A stretch of 64,000 nt of DNA. It comes from Aster yellows witches'-broom phytoplasma AYWB. Lineage in GTDB: Bacteria; Bacillota_I; Bacilli_A; Acholeplasmatales; Acholeplasmataceae. The DNA lies in NCBI RefSeq assembly GCF_000012225.1, contig NC_007716.1, positions 558,001-622,000 of the forward strand, read 5' to 3'. The number at the start of each line of letters is the position of its first letter. The first letter of the stretch is position 1. Both the position numbers and the translations under genes were made by a program. This document shows positions 55,490 through 64,000 of the stretch, in pieces. The notes beneath the pieces are model-generated. The model was given only the letters and a program-made list of their open reading frames with translations. It was not told the DNA's origin and searched no databases.

Positions 55490-56800
55490 TTAATTTGTTT
55501 GAGAAAAACAATTTGAAGAGGTAAAAAAGTTTTTAAAAGCTAAATAAATCCTGAATTGATTTCCTAAAGTTAGGTTGGTATATAATTGAGGAATAAATAA
55601 AATATTGTCTAGATTGTCTACTACTAACCATAAATTATTTCTTTGAGTAAGGGGAACTTTTTTTTCAATTAAAAATTTTTTCAATTTTTTAGTGCCAAAA
55701 CTAAATTTTAATGTGTCTTTTGGTTGGCGCAAACGCACTTTTAAAGGGAAGCTAACTTTTTGAGAATTATAATTGAGGGTTTCTATCAAAGGACAAACAC
55801 AAACAAGACAAAGATTACATGTAGAAACACACAACAAAGGTTTTGTTAAAGCAAAGGGGAGCGGTAGTGCGGGGTTCATTAATTTAATATGCTTGTAATC
55901 TTTAATTAAATGCCAATCAGAATTAAGATGCCAAGATAGATTAGGCTTATAAGGATTGTTAATGCCTTTGATTATATTTTGGATAAAAATAAAACTTTGA
56001 GTAATATTTTTTTGTTCTAATAATAATAAAATGATATCTTTTTGAATAACTAAATCAAGGTTTAAAAAAGGCGCAAGTGCAATAGAGTTTGGTTGGTTAC
56101 AACTATGATTTGTGTGTTTTGTAAGAAATAAAAGAGTTTGTTTTCGAATAAAATTGTAGGCTTGCAAAAGAGTTTGTTGGTATTTTTGGATATTTTGCAA
56201 AAAACTAGTTTGAGTTTTTAAATAGGGAATAACTTGATGCCTGATTTGGTTTCTTTGATAAGTAAGCTTTTGATTGGTGTAATCTTCCAAAAAAGGAATT
56301 TTGTAAAAAGCAGCATAACTTATGATTTTAGCTTTGGGAATGTATAAAAAAGGTTTTAAAAAGATGAAATCCGTCCAAGAAGTTTGGATCTGCATGCCAC
56401 TATAACCTAGCAAAGTGCTGCTTCTGCTTATTTTTTGTAAAATAGTTTCTGCCAAATCATCTAAATGATGAGCTGTCAAAATAAAAGGGGTTCGGTGTTT
56501 TGCAGCTATTTGCATTAATTTTTGTTGCCTTAATAAACGTGCTTGGGCTTGAAAGTTTTTTTGAGGGCAATTTAGTTCAAAATAATGGAAGCCAAGGGAG
56601 TTTTGGAGGCAATAATTTTTAACTAATTCTTTATTTTTCCAAGTATTGGAGTTTGTTAAATGGTTGAAATGCACAACTTGAAGTTTTATTTTTTGTGCCA
56701 CCAAATAATGAAGTAAAGCCATTGAATCAACGCCACCACTTACAGCTATAATATAGGTTTGATTGGTTTCTAGACTACAAGCAAGTTTAATATTTTCCAT
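55490..56800 (-). CDS. tilS: tRNA(Ile)-lysidine synthase TilS
   Basis: Converts the CAU anticodon of a tRNA-Ile to lysidine so that AUA can be read as isoleucine. The 436-residue protein has the PP-loop [18 protein letters not shown] (SGGVDS 21-26), [18 protein letters not shown] and the TilS central region. Matches the family length. It lies 9 bp downstream of aspS; the short gap suggests co-transcription. Confidence 0.93.
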   Translation of the reverse strand: MENIKLACSLETNQTYIIAVSGGVDSMALLHYLVAQKIKLQVVHFNHLTNSNTWKNKELVKNYCLQNSLGFHYFELNCPQKNFQAQARLLRQQKLMQIAAKHRTPFILTAHHLDDLAETILQKISRSSTLLGYSGMQIQTSWTDFIFLKPFLYIPKAKIISYAAFYKIPFLEDYTNQKLTYQRNQIRHQVIPYLKTQTSFLQNIQKYQQTLLQAYNFIRKQTLLFLTKHTNHSCNQPNSIALAPFLNLDLVIQKDIILLLLEQKNITQSFIFIQNIIKGINNPYKPNLSWHLNSDWHLIKDYKHIKLMNPALPLPFALTKPLLCVSTCNLCLVCVCPLIETLNYNSQKVSFPLKVRLRQPKDTLKFSFGTKKLKKFLIEKKVPLTQRNNLWLVVDNLDNILFIPQLYTNLTLGNQFRIYLAFKNFFTSSNCFSQTN

Positions 56801-56809
56801 GAAAAATCC

Positions 56810-58540
56810 TTAATTAAAATTGCATTTGAGTTGGAGTTTTAGGGTGTTGAGTTGTTCTTGGTTAACTGCGCTGGGAGCTTCTAACATCAAATCTTTGGCA
56901 CTTTGGGTTTTAGGAAAAGCAATAACATCTTTGATATTATTAGTTTTGGTAAACAACATCACAAGACGATCAAGACCTAGGGCAATTCCTCCATGAGGTG
57001 GGGTACCGTATTTAAGGGCTTCGATTAAAAAACCAAAACGGTTTTGCACTTCTTCTTGCAAAAATCCTAAAAGACTAAAAATTAATTCTTGCGTTTGGTG
57101 ATTGTTAATTCTTAACGAACCACCACCCACTTCATAGCCGTTCCAAACTAAATCATAAGCATTGGCAAGAGCTTTTTGAGGATTGCTTTTTAAAATAGTA
57201 GCATCACGAGGGGCAGTAAAAGGATGGTGCAAAGAGTAAAGACGGTTTGGTGGGGATAGGTCTTCTTGAATGGTTTCAAACAAAGGAAAATCAACAATCC
57301 ATAATAACGCTTCTTGAGTTGTGTCAACCAAAGATAAATCAAGGGCTAGTTTGGTGCGAAAAATACCTAAAGCTTTGTGAATAATGTCTTTTTTGCCAGA
57401 AACGACAAAACAAATTTCTTCATTTTTTAAAAAAGAATCATCTTGAATAAATTGAGATATTCCACCTATAATTTTATCATTTTTTTTAACAAAAGAAAAC
57501 AATTTCAAGTTAAAATGTTTACTAAAAAACAATTGATACTCATCTAGTTTACGGCGTGTCAAAAATGCTGTTTTGGAAACTTTAAATCCTTTAATTTTTC
57601 CTGCAAAAATATTTTGGGAATAAGTATTAGTATCAAAAAAAGTAGTAAAATCTGTAATTTTAAGGGGATTCCTTAAATCTGGTTTATCAGAACCATAAAG
57701 TTCAAAGGCTTGTTGATAAGTTAATCTTAAAAAGGGTTGAAGAAGTGGTTTTTTCCAAATATTGGCAAATAAATCTACTATAATTTCTTCTGTTAAAGAC
57801 ATAATTTCATCTTGATTTAAAAAAGATGTTTCGATATCAATTTGACTAAATTCAGGTTGTCTATCAGATCTGAGGTCCTCATCACGGAAACAACGCGCTA
57901 CTTGAAAATACCTTTCAAATCCTGCAATCATGTATAATTGTTTAAAAAGTTGGGGAGATTGAGGAAGAGCATAAAAATTACCTGGATAAATCCTAGAAGG
58001 CACTAAATAATCTCTTGCTCCTTCAGGAGTTGATTTAGATAAAATGGGGGTTTCTAGTTCTAAAAAATCATTTTTCAAAAGGGTTTGACGAATACTTTGG
58101 GTAATGTGATGTCTTTGAATCAAAAAATGTTTAACTTCAGGATTTCTTAAATCCAAATAACGATATTTAAGTCTGGTTTCTTCTAAACTTTCTTGACTTT
58201 GAAACACATTTAAAGGTAAGGTTTGAGCCTCACTTAAAATTTCAATATGAGATACTAAAATTTCAATATCACCAGTTGGCAAATCAGGATTTTTATTGAT
58301 TCTTTCAATTACTTGACCTTTAATTTGCACGACTGTTTCTAATTTAATTAAAGCTATTTTGTCGTATTGTGGATTGTTTTCTTTAACTAATAATTGAACG
58401 ATGCCAGAAACATCGCGTAAGTCAAAAAAAAGAGTTTTTCCTAAATTACGTTTACGAAAAATAAAACCTTTTAGAAAAACTATTTTTCCTTGGTGGATTA
58501 GTGTTAATTGATTATTATAATAGCTATATTTAGTTTTCAT
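56810..58540 (-). CDS. aspS: Aspartyl-tRNA synthetase
   Basis: Class II synthetase. The 576-residue protein has an N-terminal OB-fold anticodon domain (about 1-110, with LRDVSGIVQLLVKE), motif 1 around DFLELETPILSKSTPEGARD, motif 2 FRDEDLRSDRQPEFSQIDIE, the bacterial GAD insertion (about 300-400), and motif 3 GIALGLDRLVML. Bacterial type. Its start overlaps the end of hisS by 11 bp, so the two are co-transcribed and likely coupled. Confidence 0.97.
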   Translation of the reverse strand: MKTKYSYYNNQLTLIHQGKIVFLKGFIFRKRNLGKTLFFDLRDVSGIVQLLVKENNPQYDKIALIKLETVVQIKGQVIERINKNPDLPTGDIEILVSHIEILSEAQTLPLNVFQSQESLEETRLKYRYLDLRNPEVKHFLIQRHHITQSIRQTLLKNDFLELETPILSKSTPEGARDYLVPSRIYPGNFYALPQSPQLFKQLYMIAGFERYFQVARCFRDEDLRSDRQPEFSQIDIETSFLNQDEIMSLTEEIIVDLFANIWKKPLLQPFLRLTYQQAFELYGSDKPDLRNPLKITDFTTFFDTNTYSQNIFAGKIKGFKVSKTAFLTRRKLDEYQLFFSKHFNLKLFSFVKKNDKIIGGISQFIQDDSFLKNEEICFVVSGKKDIIHKALGIFRTKLALDLSLVDTTQEALLWIVDFPLFETIQEDLSPPNRLYSLHHPFTAPRDATILKSNPQKALANAYDLVWNGYEVGGGSLRINNHQTQELIFSLLGFLQEEVQNRFGFLIEALKYGTPPHGGIALGLDRLVMLFTKTNNIKDVIAFPKTQSAKDLMLEAPSAVNQEQLNTLKLQLKCNFN

Positions 58541-59813
58541 GAATATAATTTAACTCCTTGTTGTTTTGTAAATAAGAAACAACATCTTTTTGTAATATGG
58601 TGGTTTGCTGTTGGGTGTAAGTATTTTTGATTGTAATTTGATTATTGGCAAATTCTTTTGGTCCCAGAATTAAAAGATAAAGAGGTTGTTTTTTTAAGGC
58701 TTGTTTAAGACTTTTGGAAAAAGATAAAAACTTATAATTAAGATCAGCGGAAAAACCTTGATGGCGGAGAGTTGTTGCAAGTTCAAGACCTTGATAAAAA
58801 AATTGTGGCTCACTAACTAATATAAAGGCATCTAAAGAAGGTAAGATATTTTTGTTACAAAAAGAACGGGTGGCTAGAATTGACATTAAGCGTTCCATAC
58901 CTAAGGCGAATCCAATACCAGGCGAAGGACTTCCTCTAAATAAAGTAACTAAATTATCATAACAACCACCGCCACCCAAAACTGCTTGATGTCCTTGTTC
59001 GTTATTGTAAACAATTTCAAAAACACTATTAGTATAATAATCAAGCCCACGGACTAAATCATGACACAATTCAAAATTAACATTCATTTGTTTAAGCCCT
59101 TCTAAAACTTGTAAAAAACGAACTTTAGCATCCTCAACAAGGTGGTCAAAAATGCGTGGTGCTTGCTTTAAAAAAGGTTCATTATTACAATTTTTACAAT
59201 CCCAAATACGCAAAATATTTTTTTCAAATCTTTCTTGGCATAAAGGACATAATTGTTGATAATGTGTTTGTAAATAGTTTTTAAAAACTTGTAAATAATT
59301 ATTGTATGTAGTTTTGCATCCCAAAGAATTAATTTTCACAGTAATATCACAAATCCCTAATGATTTAAGGGTTTTATAGGCAAGAAAAATTACTTCTACA
59401 TCTAAAAAAGGGCTTGATTGTCCTAAAATTTCTACTCCTACTTGATGAAATTGACGATAGCGACCTTTTTGAGGTCTTTCATAGCGAAAAAAAGGTCCAT
59501 AATAAAAAAACTTGTGTAATTGTGAAGTTTTATCTAATTTATTTTCCACATAACTACGAATAACACCAGCAGTTCCTTCGGGACGCAAAGTAATAAAACG
59601 TCCTTTTTTATCTGTAAAAGTGTAAGTTTCTTTGGAAACCATTTCTGAATGTTGAGCTGCTCTATCAAAAACACCACGATATTCAATTATAGGAGTTCTT
59701 ATTTCTTGCAAATGATACTTAGCAAATAAAGTGCGAATGTGATTTTCTACTTTTTGCCAACAAACCATTTTATCCAACATCAAATCATGAGTACCTTTAA
59801 TTTTAGAAAACAT
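58530..59813 (-). CDS. hisS: Histidyl-tRNA synthetase
   Basis: Class II synthetase. The 427-residue protein begins with KGTHDLMLDKMVCWQKVENHIR, and has motif 1 EIRTPIIEYRGVF, motif 2 FFRYERPQKGRYRQFHQVGVE, HisA boxes GLDYYTNSVFEIV and GGGCYDNL, motif 3 GIGFALGMERLM. The C-terminal anticodon domain has the expected size. First gene of hisS-aspS-tilS; the upstream 280 bp contain no obvious T-box. Confidence 0.97.
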   Translation of the reverse strand: MFSKIKGTHDLMLDKMVCWQKVENHIRTLFAKYHLQEIRTPIIEYRGVFDRAAQHSEMVSKETYTFTDKKGRFITLRPEGTAGVIRSYVENKLDKTSQLHKFFYYGPFFRYERPQKGRYRQFHQVGVEILGQSSPFLDVEVIFLAYKTLKSLGICDITVKINSLGCKTTYNNYLQVFKNYLQTHYQQLCPLCQERFEKNILRIWDCKNCNNEPFLKQAPRIFDHLVEDAKVRFLQVLEGLKQMNVNFELCHDLVRGLDYYTNSVFEIVYNNEQGHQAVLGGGGCYDNLVTLFRGSPSPGIGFALGMERLMSILATRSFCNKNILPSLDAFILVSEPQFFYQGLELATTLRHQGFSADLNYKFLSFSKSLKQALKKQPLYLLILGPKEFANNQITIKNTYTQQQTTILQKDVVSYLQNNKELNYIHEN

Positions 59814-60092
59814 CTTTGGGCTCCTTTGCTTTTAGGGGTTTGGTTTGGTTTTTAATTTTTGGATTGTTTTGTTGTTTTTGGGATAAAAGTTTTGATAAAG
59901 CTTTTTAGGGATTTTTATATTTTTTAAGTTTTTTTGATAATAAAGCTTTAAAAGATGGATGAAAAATAATTTAAAAAACACAAAAAAAACAAACAATAAA
60001 CAAAATAATTTTAATAAGGTATCATTAATAATTGAATAAAATAGAATAAATGAAGTAATAAATAATTGTCTGCATTATAAATAATAAATTAT

Positions 60093-62330
60093 TTAATTAT
60101 TGATTCTTTGAATTTTATAAATTTGTGAAATTTTATATAAATTAGTAATTAAATTATTTAATTCTTTAGTATTAGCTATTAAAATCCTAATCTTAATAAT
60201 TGTTTCTAATTTTTGTTTATTAATAACATTAAATTCTAAAATACTTAAATTAAAACTATTGATTTTATTAATAATTTGTTGCACTAAAATATCTTTGGTA
60301 GAAGCAATAATGCTAATCCAAGCAGGATATTTAGCAATAGTGTAATCTTTTTGCCATGAAGCAGTAATTAGTCTTTTTTCATCACATTGAGCTAAATTAT
60401 TACATTCCTTGCGATGCACAATAATGCCTCTTCCTTTAGTGACAAATCCTAGGATTTCGTCGTTATAAACAGGGGTACAACAACTTGCCAATTTTAATTT
60501 AGGATTACTAAGACCTTCAATAATAACACCTGTCTCACTTTGATGTTTGAGTTTAACATGAGATTTTGCCATTTGTTTTTGCAAAATATTTTGACTTAAA
60601 GTTTCTTTGGCTAAAACAAGCAATTTATTAATTAATGACTTAGGATTTAATTGTTTTTTAGCAATTTCATAATAAAAATCGTTAAGAGTTTGAATATTAT
60701 AGCGCTCAAAATGTTTTTGGACAAAATTATTATCAAGTAAGGAAATTTCAATTTTATTGGCGGTTAATTCTTTTTCAATAATATCTTTTCCTTTTTGAAT
60801 TTCTGCTAAATATTCAGTTTTATTTTCTTTGATATCTTTCTTTAAAAAACCTTTAATTTTTCTTTTAGCGTGTGTTGTTTTTACCATACGCAACCAGTCT
60901 TTATTAACTGATAAAATATTTTTATTGGTTTTAATCGAAATAATATCGCCATTTTTTAGTTGATAATCAATTGGTGCAATTTGCCCATTAATAATAGCTG
61001 CTGTCATTTTGCTTCCTACTGCGGAATGAATACGAAAGGCAAAATCAATGGGAGTAGAACCTTTGGGAAGTTCAAATACTTCTTGAGTAGGAGTAAAAAC
61101 ATAGACATTATCACTTAAAATATCATTTTTAATAGCATCTACAAATTCTTTGGGTGTTTCTTCAGGATGATTTTTGGCATCAATAGTAATTTTAACTAAT
61201 TCTCGATACCATCTTAATTTTTTGGCAAGTTCTAATTGTTTAGCTTCTTGGGAATAAGTTTTATTTTCTTTATAAGCCCAGTGAGCAGCAATTCCTTTTT
61301 CAGCAATTTCATCCATTTCTTGAGTTCTTATTTGCATTTCAAACAAAGAACCATCCTTAGTTAAAACAGTTGTGTGCAAAGATTGATAAAGATTGGGTTT
61401 AGGAACTGCAATATAGTCTTTAAATCTTAGGGGCAATGGCGAAAAATGACCGTGAATAATCCCTAAACATTGATAACACAAATCAACGGTAGGAACAATA
61501 ATTCGGATAGCTAAAAGGTCAAAGATTTCTTCAAAACTAACTTTTCTTTTAACAATTTTTTTATAAATGCTATAAATATTTTTGACGCGTCCTTTAATAG
61601 TGTAATTTTTGAGTTGGTGGCTGTCTAAAAGAGATTTAATATTAGTAATAATTTTGGCAATTGATTCTTCACGTTGTTGTTTTTTTAAACGAATTAAATT
61701 AGAAACACGGTAATATTCTTGAGGAAAAACATATCTTAGAGACAAATCTTCTAATTGTGATTTAATTTCAAAAAGTCCTAAACGATGTGTTAAAGGAGCG
61801 TGAATTTCTAAGGTTTCTTTAGCAATGCGTAATTGTTTTTCTGAAGTCATCACATTTAAAGTTTGCATATTGTGCAAGCGGTCAGCAATCTTTACAATAA
61901 CAACTCTAATGTCTTTCGCCATCGCTAAAAACATTTTTTGTTGATTATCAGCATGTCCTTGATTTTTGTGAAAAGCAATTTTGGTAAGTTTGGTTGCCTG
62001 ATAAACTAAATAAGCTACATCTTCTCCAAACAAAGAAGTTAAATCTTCCATAGTAGCATTAGCATCTTCCAAAACGTCGTGGAGTAAACCCGCCATTAAA
62101 GTATTGGGTTCGCTGTTTAATTGTGCCAAAATTTTAGTCACTGCACAAGGATGAATAATATATGGTTCTCCTGTAAAACGTTTTTGCCCGTGATGTTTTT
62201 CTTTGGCAAAAAGATAGGCTTTAGTAATTTTTTGCAAAATGGTGGCATCTTGAATATTTTTGAAAATCACAACCATTAAATCTTGATATAATGTATCTTT
62301 TTCTAAAGTTAAATCGGAATTTAAAATCAT
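60093..62330 (-). CDS. relA: Bifunctional (p)ppGpp synthetase/hydrolase (RelA/SpoT, Rel)
   Basis: Makes and degrades the stringent-response alarmone. The 745-residue protein has an HD hydrolase domain with intact HHGQKRFTGEPYIIHP (46-61) and LLHDVLEDAN (HD at 84-85), a synthetase domain with IYSIYKKIVKR, LPLRFKDYIAVPKPNLYQSLHT, a TGS domain (about 395-455, VYVFTPTQEVFELPKGSTPI) and a C-terminal zinc-finger/ACT region. Both catalytic domains appear intact. The ATG has an AAGGAAGG-like site. Confidence 0.96.
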   Translation of the reverse strand: MILNSDLTLEKDTLYQDLMVVIFKNIQDATILQKITKAYLFAKEKHHGQKRFTGEPYIIHPCAVTKILAQLNSEPNTLMAGLLHDVLEDANATMEDLTSLFGEDVAYLVYQATKLTKIAFHKNQGHADNQQKMFLAMAKDIRVVIVKIADRLHNMQTLNVMTSEKQLRIAKETLEIHAPLTHRLGLFEIKSQLEDLSLRYVFPQEYYRVSNLIRLKKQQREESIAKIITNIKSLLDSHQLKNYTIKGRVKNIYSIYKKIVKRKVSFEEIFDLLAIRIIVPTVDLCYQCLGIIHGHFSPLPLRFKDYIAVPKPNLYQSLHTTVLTKDGSLFEMQIRTQEMDEIAEKGIAAHWAYKENKTYSQEAKQLELAKKLRWYRELVKITIDAKNHPEETPKEFVDAIKNDILSDNVYVFTPTQEVFELPKGSTPIDFAFRIHSAVGSKMTAAIINGQIAPIDYQLKNGDIISIKTNKNILSVNKDWLRMVKTTHAKRKIKGFLKKDIKENKTEYLAEIQKGKDIIEKELTANKIEISLLDNNFVQKHFERYNIQTLNDFYYEIAKKQLNPKSLINKLLVLAKETLSQNILQKQMAKSHVKLKHQSETGVIIEGLSNPKLKLASCCTPVYNDEILGFVTKGRGIIVHRKECNNLAQCDEKRLITASWQKDYTIAKYPAWISIIASTKDILVQQIINKINSFNLSILEFNVINKQKLETIIKIRILIANTKELNNLITNLYKISQIYKIQRINN

Positions 62331-62395
62331 CTTATAACCTTCCTTTTTAAGGATTTAAAAAAAAGCAAAGAAAATAAAAGGAAGCAAAAAATAAA

Positions 62396-63532
62396 TTAAG
62401 TGTATAATCTTTTTGTGCCTTGAAAATAAACTTCTTTAATAACACCTGCACCACAACAAATATTATTATTATAAAAAGCACATATTTGCCCTGGAGTTAC
62501 TGCTTTAATTGTTTGAGGATAATAAATTTCTAAGGTATTTTGGTCTATCCAAGTTAAAATAACATCTTGATTGGGTTGGCGGTAACGCATTTTGGCTTGC
62601 AAGTGCAGATTGGTTTTTTTACCGCGCCAAACAATATCACTAATTAAGGCTTTGTCGCTGTATAAATAAGGATGTGTGTTGCCTTGTTCTACGTATAAAG
62701 TGTTAGTTTGAAGGTGTTTTCCCACGACAAACCAAGGTTTTTGGCTGGAAAAATCACCCAAACCTAAATTTTTGCGTTGCCCTATAGTATAATACATTAC
62801 TCCTTTGTGATGTGCTAAAAAAGTACCATCCAAAGTTTTAATATCACCTTTTTGAGCGGGTAAATAGTTGCTTAGGAATTGAAAAAAATTTCTTTCACCA
62901 ATAAAACAAATCCCTGTGGAATCTTTTTTAGTGGCATTAATTAAATTATTTTCTAAAGCAATTTGGCGTACTTCTTGTTTGGTGAGATTACCCAAAGGAA
63001 ACAAAATATTTTGTAATTGTTTAGTTGCTAGTTGTGATAAAAAATAAGTTTGATCTTTGTTTTGATCCACAGCACAAGCAAGTTGTGGAAATAATTTTTG
63101 TTCCGAAAAAGTTTCATATATGATGTTAGCATAATGTCCCATAGCAATATATCGAGGGGCAAGTTTTGTTGTTACATACTCAATGAAAGCTCTAAATTTA
63201 ATTTCATTATTACACAAAATATCGGGATTTGGAGTAAGATTATTTTCAAAGGCTTTTATAAAAGACATAAATACTTTTTGCCAATATTCTTCAATAAAAT
63301 CAACACGATGTAACTTAATTCCTAGTTGTTCAGACACTTTTAAGGCATCTTTATAATCTAGTTCTTGCGGGCATATGTCATTTAAAGTGGGATTGCCTTG
63401 GATATCAAAATTAAGATTGCTATCCCAATTACGCATAAAAACTGCTTCTACCAAATAACCTTGTTTTTTTAAAAGAAAAGCAGCAACGGCACTATCAACT
63501 CCTCCTGATAAACCAACAACAACTTTTGTCAT
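62396..63532 (-). CDS. mnmA: tRNA 2-thiouridine synthase MnmA
   Basis: Thiolates U34 of tRNA-Lys, Glu and Gln. The 378-residue protein has the PP-loop GLSGGVDSAVAAFLL (SGGVDS 9-14), the catalytic cysteines in PDILCNNEIKF (C107) and TGICFIGER (C209), and a C-terminal beta-barrel domain. Full length. Lies between nadE and relA on the same strand, with a GGAG site before the ATG. Confidence 0.96.
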   Translation of the reverse strand: MTKVVVGLSGGVDSAVAAFLLKKQGYLVEAVFMRNWDSNLNFDIQGNPTLNDICPQELDYKDALKVSEQLGIKLHRVDFIEEYWQKVFMSFIKAFENNLTPNPDILCNNEIKFRAFIEYVTTKLAPRYIAMGHYANIIYETFSEQKLFPQLACAVDQNKDQTYFLSQLATKQLQNILFPLGNLTKQEVRQIALENNLINATKKDSTGICFIGERNFFQFLSNYLPAQKGDIKTLDGTFLAHHKGVMYYTIGQRKNLGLGDFSSQKPWFVVGKHLQTNTLYVEQGNTHPYLYSDKALISDIVWRGKKTNLHLQAKMRYRQPNQDVILTWIDQNTLEIYYPQTIKAVTPGQICAFYNNNICCGAGVIKEVYFQGTKRLYT

Positions 63533-63634
63533 TTTTTGCTCCTTTTCTTTTTTTAGTTTGTTATGTATTATTTTGATGATATTTTATTGATGTTTTGATA
63601 TTTTGGTTTTTTTGGAAATTTGTTTTATTACTTT

Positions 63635-64000
63635 TTATTCTTGTCTTTGTAGATAAATAGGAAGCAAAAATTCATTTCTGGGCGAAAGACTATTTTCTAA
63701 AACTTTAGGACCTGGTGCCACATTTTGTCTTTTAAATTGGTTTTGATAAAAAGTTTTAAGATATGAAACAACTAATTGATTGCTTTTTTCTTGACTCAAA
63801 TCAAAGGCAATTTGTAATAACCAAGCAATTTTGGTTTTGGTAAAACCTTTTTTGATGTGGCAACAAAGAATAAAATCTTCTATAATTAATTTTTGATTAA
63901 TGTTTTCTTGTGCTAATTTTTGATATAATTTTTTTAAGGAAGGTGCAATTTGTAAATGGTTGTTTTCTAAATGATAAAGTAATAATTCTTTAACTAAAAC
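63635..64000 (-). CDS. nadE: Glutamine-dependent NAD synthetase (C-terminal end)
   Basis: Only the last 121 codons are in the window; the gene begins beyond base 64000. The frame ends YQNQFKRQNVAPGPKVLE then SLSPRNEFLLPIYLQRQE; the pattern QFKR-x5-GPKV...LSPRxx matches the C-terminus of glutamine-dependent NAD synthetases, which make NAD from deamido-NAD. The helix preceding it is also consistent with the synthetase domain. Fusing a glutaminase domain cannot be checked here. Confidence 0.8.
   Translation of the reverse strand, partial: VLVKELLLYHLENNHLQIAPSLKKLYQKLAQENINQKLIIEDFILCCHIKKGFTKTKIAWLLQIAFDLSQEKSNQLVVSYLKTFYQNQFKRQNVAPGPKVLENSLSPRNEFLLPIYLQRQE

Noticed and set aside
59814-60092. 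T-box or other leader riboswitch upstream of hisS
   Set aside because: No T-box core sequence or other conserved motif was seen in the 280-bp gap.
1-64000. CRISPR array or prophage
   Set aside because: No regular direct repeats with spacers and no phage structural or integrase genes were found; only decayed accessory genes and a 9-bp microsatellite.

Overview
The window is a 64 kb piece of a very A+T-rich, gene-dense bacterial chromosome. The gene set and style point to a wall-less mollicute, and most probably a phytoplasma ('Candidatus Phytoplasma', aster yellows-like). Reasons: no cell-wall genes; import transporters (an ECF module and a methionine ABC system) instead of biosynthesis; a compact glycolytic set; a DUF2963 repeat protein of the kind described from phytoplasmas; and accessory islands full of decayed genes that resemble remnants of phytoplasma mobile units. 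The genetic code looks standard: the only tRNA-Trp has anticodon CCA, and UGA behaves as a stop. The genus-level assignment is inference from gene content; no database was searched.

Layout: almost every gene is on the minus strand, so transcription runs from high to low coordinates. 1-5320: ECF vitamin transporter (ecfT partial, ecfA2, ecfA1), oligoendopeptidase F and two substrate-binding S components (FolT-like, ThiT-like). 5607-11546: gapA, pgk, fba, a HAD phosphatase and tpiA, with a broken membrane-protein gene between pgk and fba. 11807-15888: the classic rpsB-tsf-pyrH-frr-cdsA block. 16380-18443: dut, ung and an ER/SipW-type signal peptidase. 18722-21492: a DUF2963 repeat protein, an orphan coiled-coil membrane protein and five tRNA genes (Trp, Leu, Gln, His, Ser). 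21540-23717: ackA and a hemolysin III-like protein with an in-frame 9-bp tandem repeat. 23935-26216: an accessory island with one intact membrane-anchored orphan, a decayed apparent paralogue and another remnant. 26431-30529 (plus strand): priA and a CNNM/CBS protein. 30636-40807: pth, then nusA-ylxR-infB-rbfA, a putative double-nuclease DUF2779 protein, smpB, ppa, a TrmH-family methyltransferase and thiI. 41003-41892: a second decayed island. 42089-49067: a TGS-uridine kinase fusion, cysS, gltX, rpsI, rplM, a DJ-1/PfpI protein and rpsO. 49134-53111: a DarA-like cyclic-di-AMP receptor, metI-metQ-metN and rluD. 53341-64000: ftsH, tilS, aspS, hisS, relA/spoT, mnmA and the C-terminal end of a glutamine-dependent NAD synthetase.

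How it works together: glycolysis with acetate kinase supplies ATP; ECF and Met transporters import vitamins and methionine; the rest is mostly translation, tRNA modification, protein quality control and stringent response. The less ordinary content sits in the islands (8145-8551, 18722-20241, 23935-26216, 41003-41892), in the DUF2779 double-nuclease protein, and in small regulatory structures: a short ORF next to the ThiT-like gene and a terminator hairpin just upstream of the uridine-kinase-like gene. Several genes use non-ATG starts supported by the sequence: TTG (priA, the orphan at 19552-20241) and GTG (rpsO, the uridine-kinase-like gene). I did not find an intact new defence or mobile system in this window.
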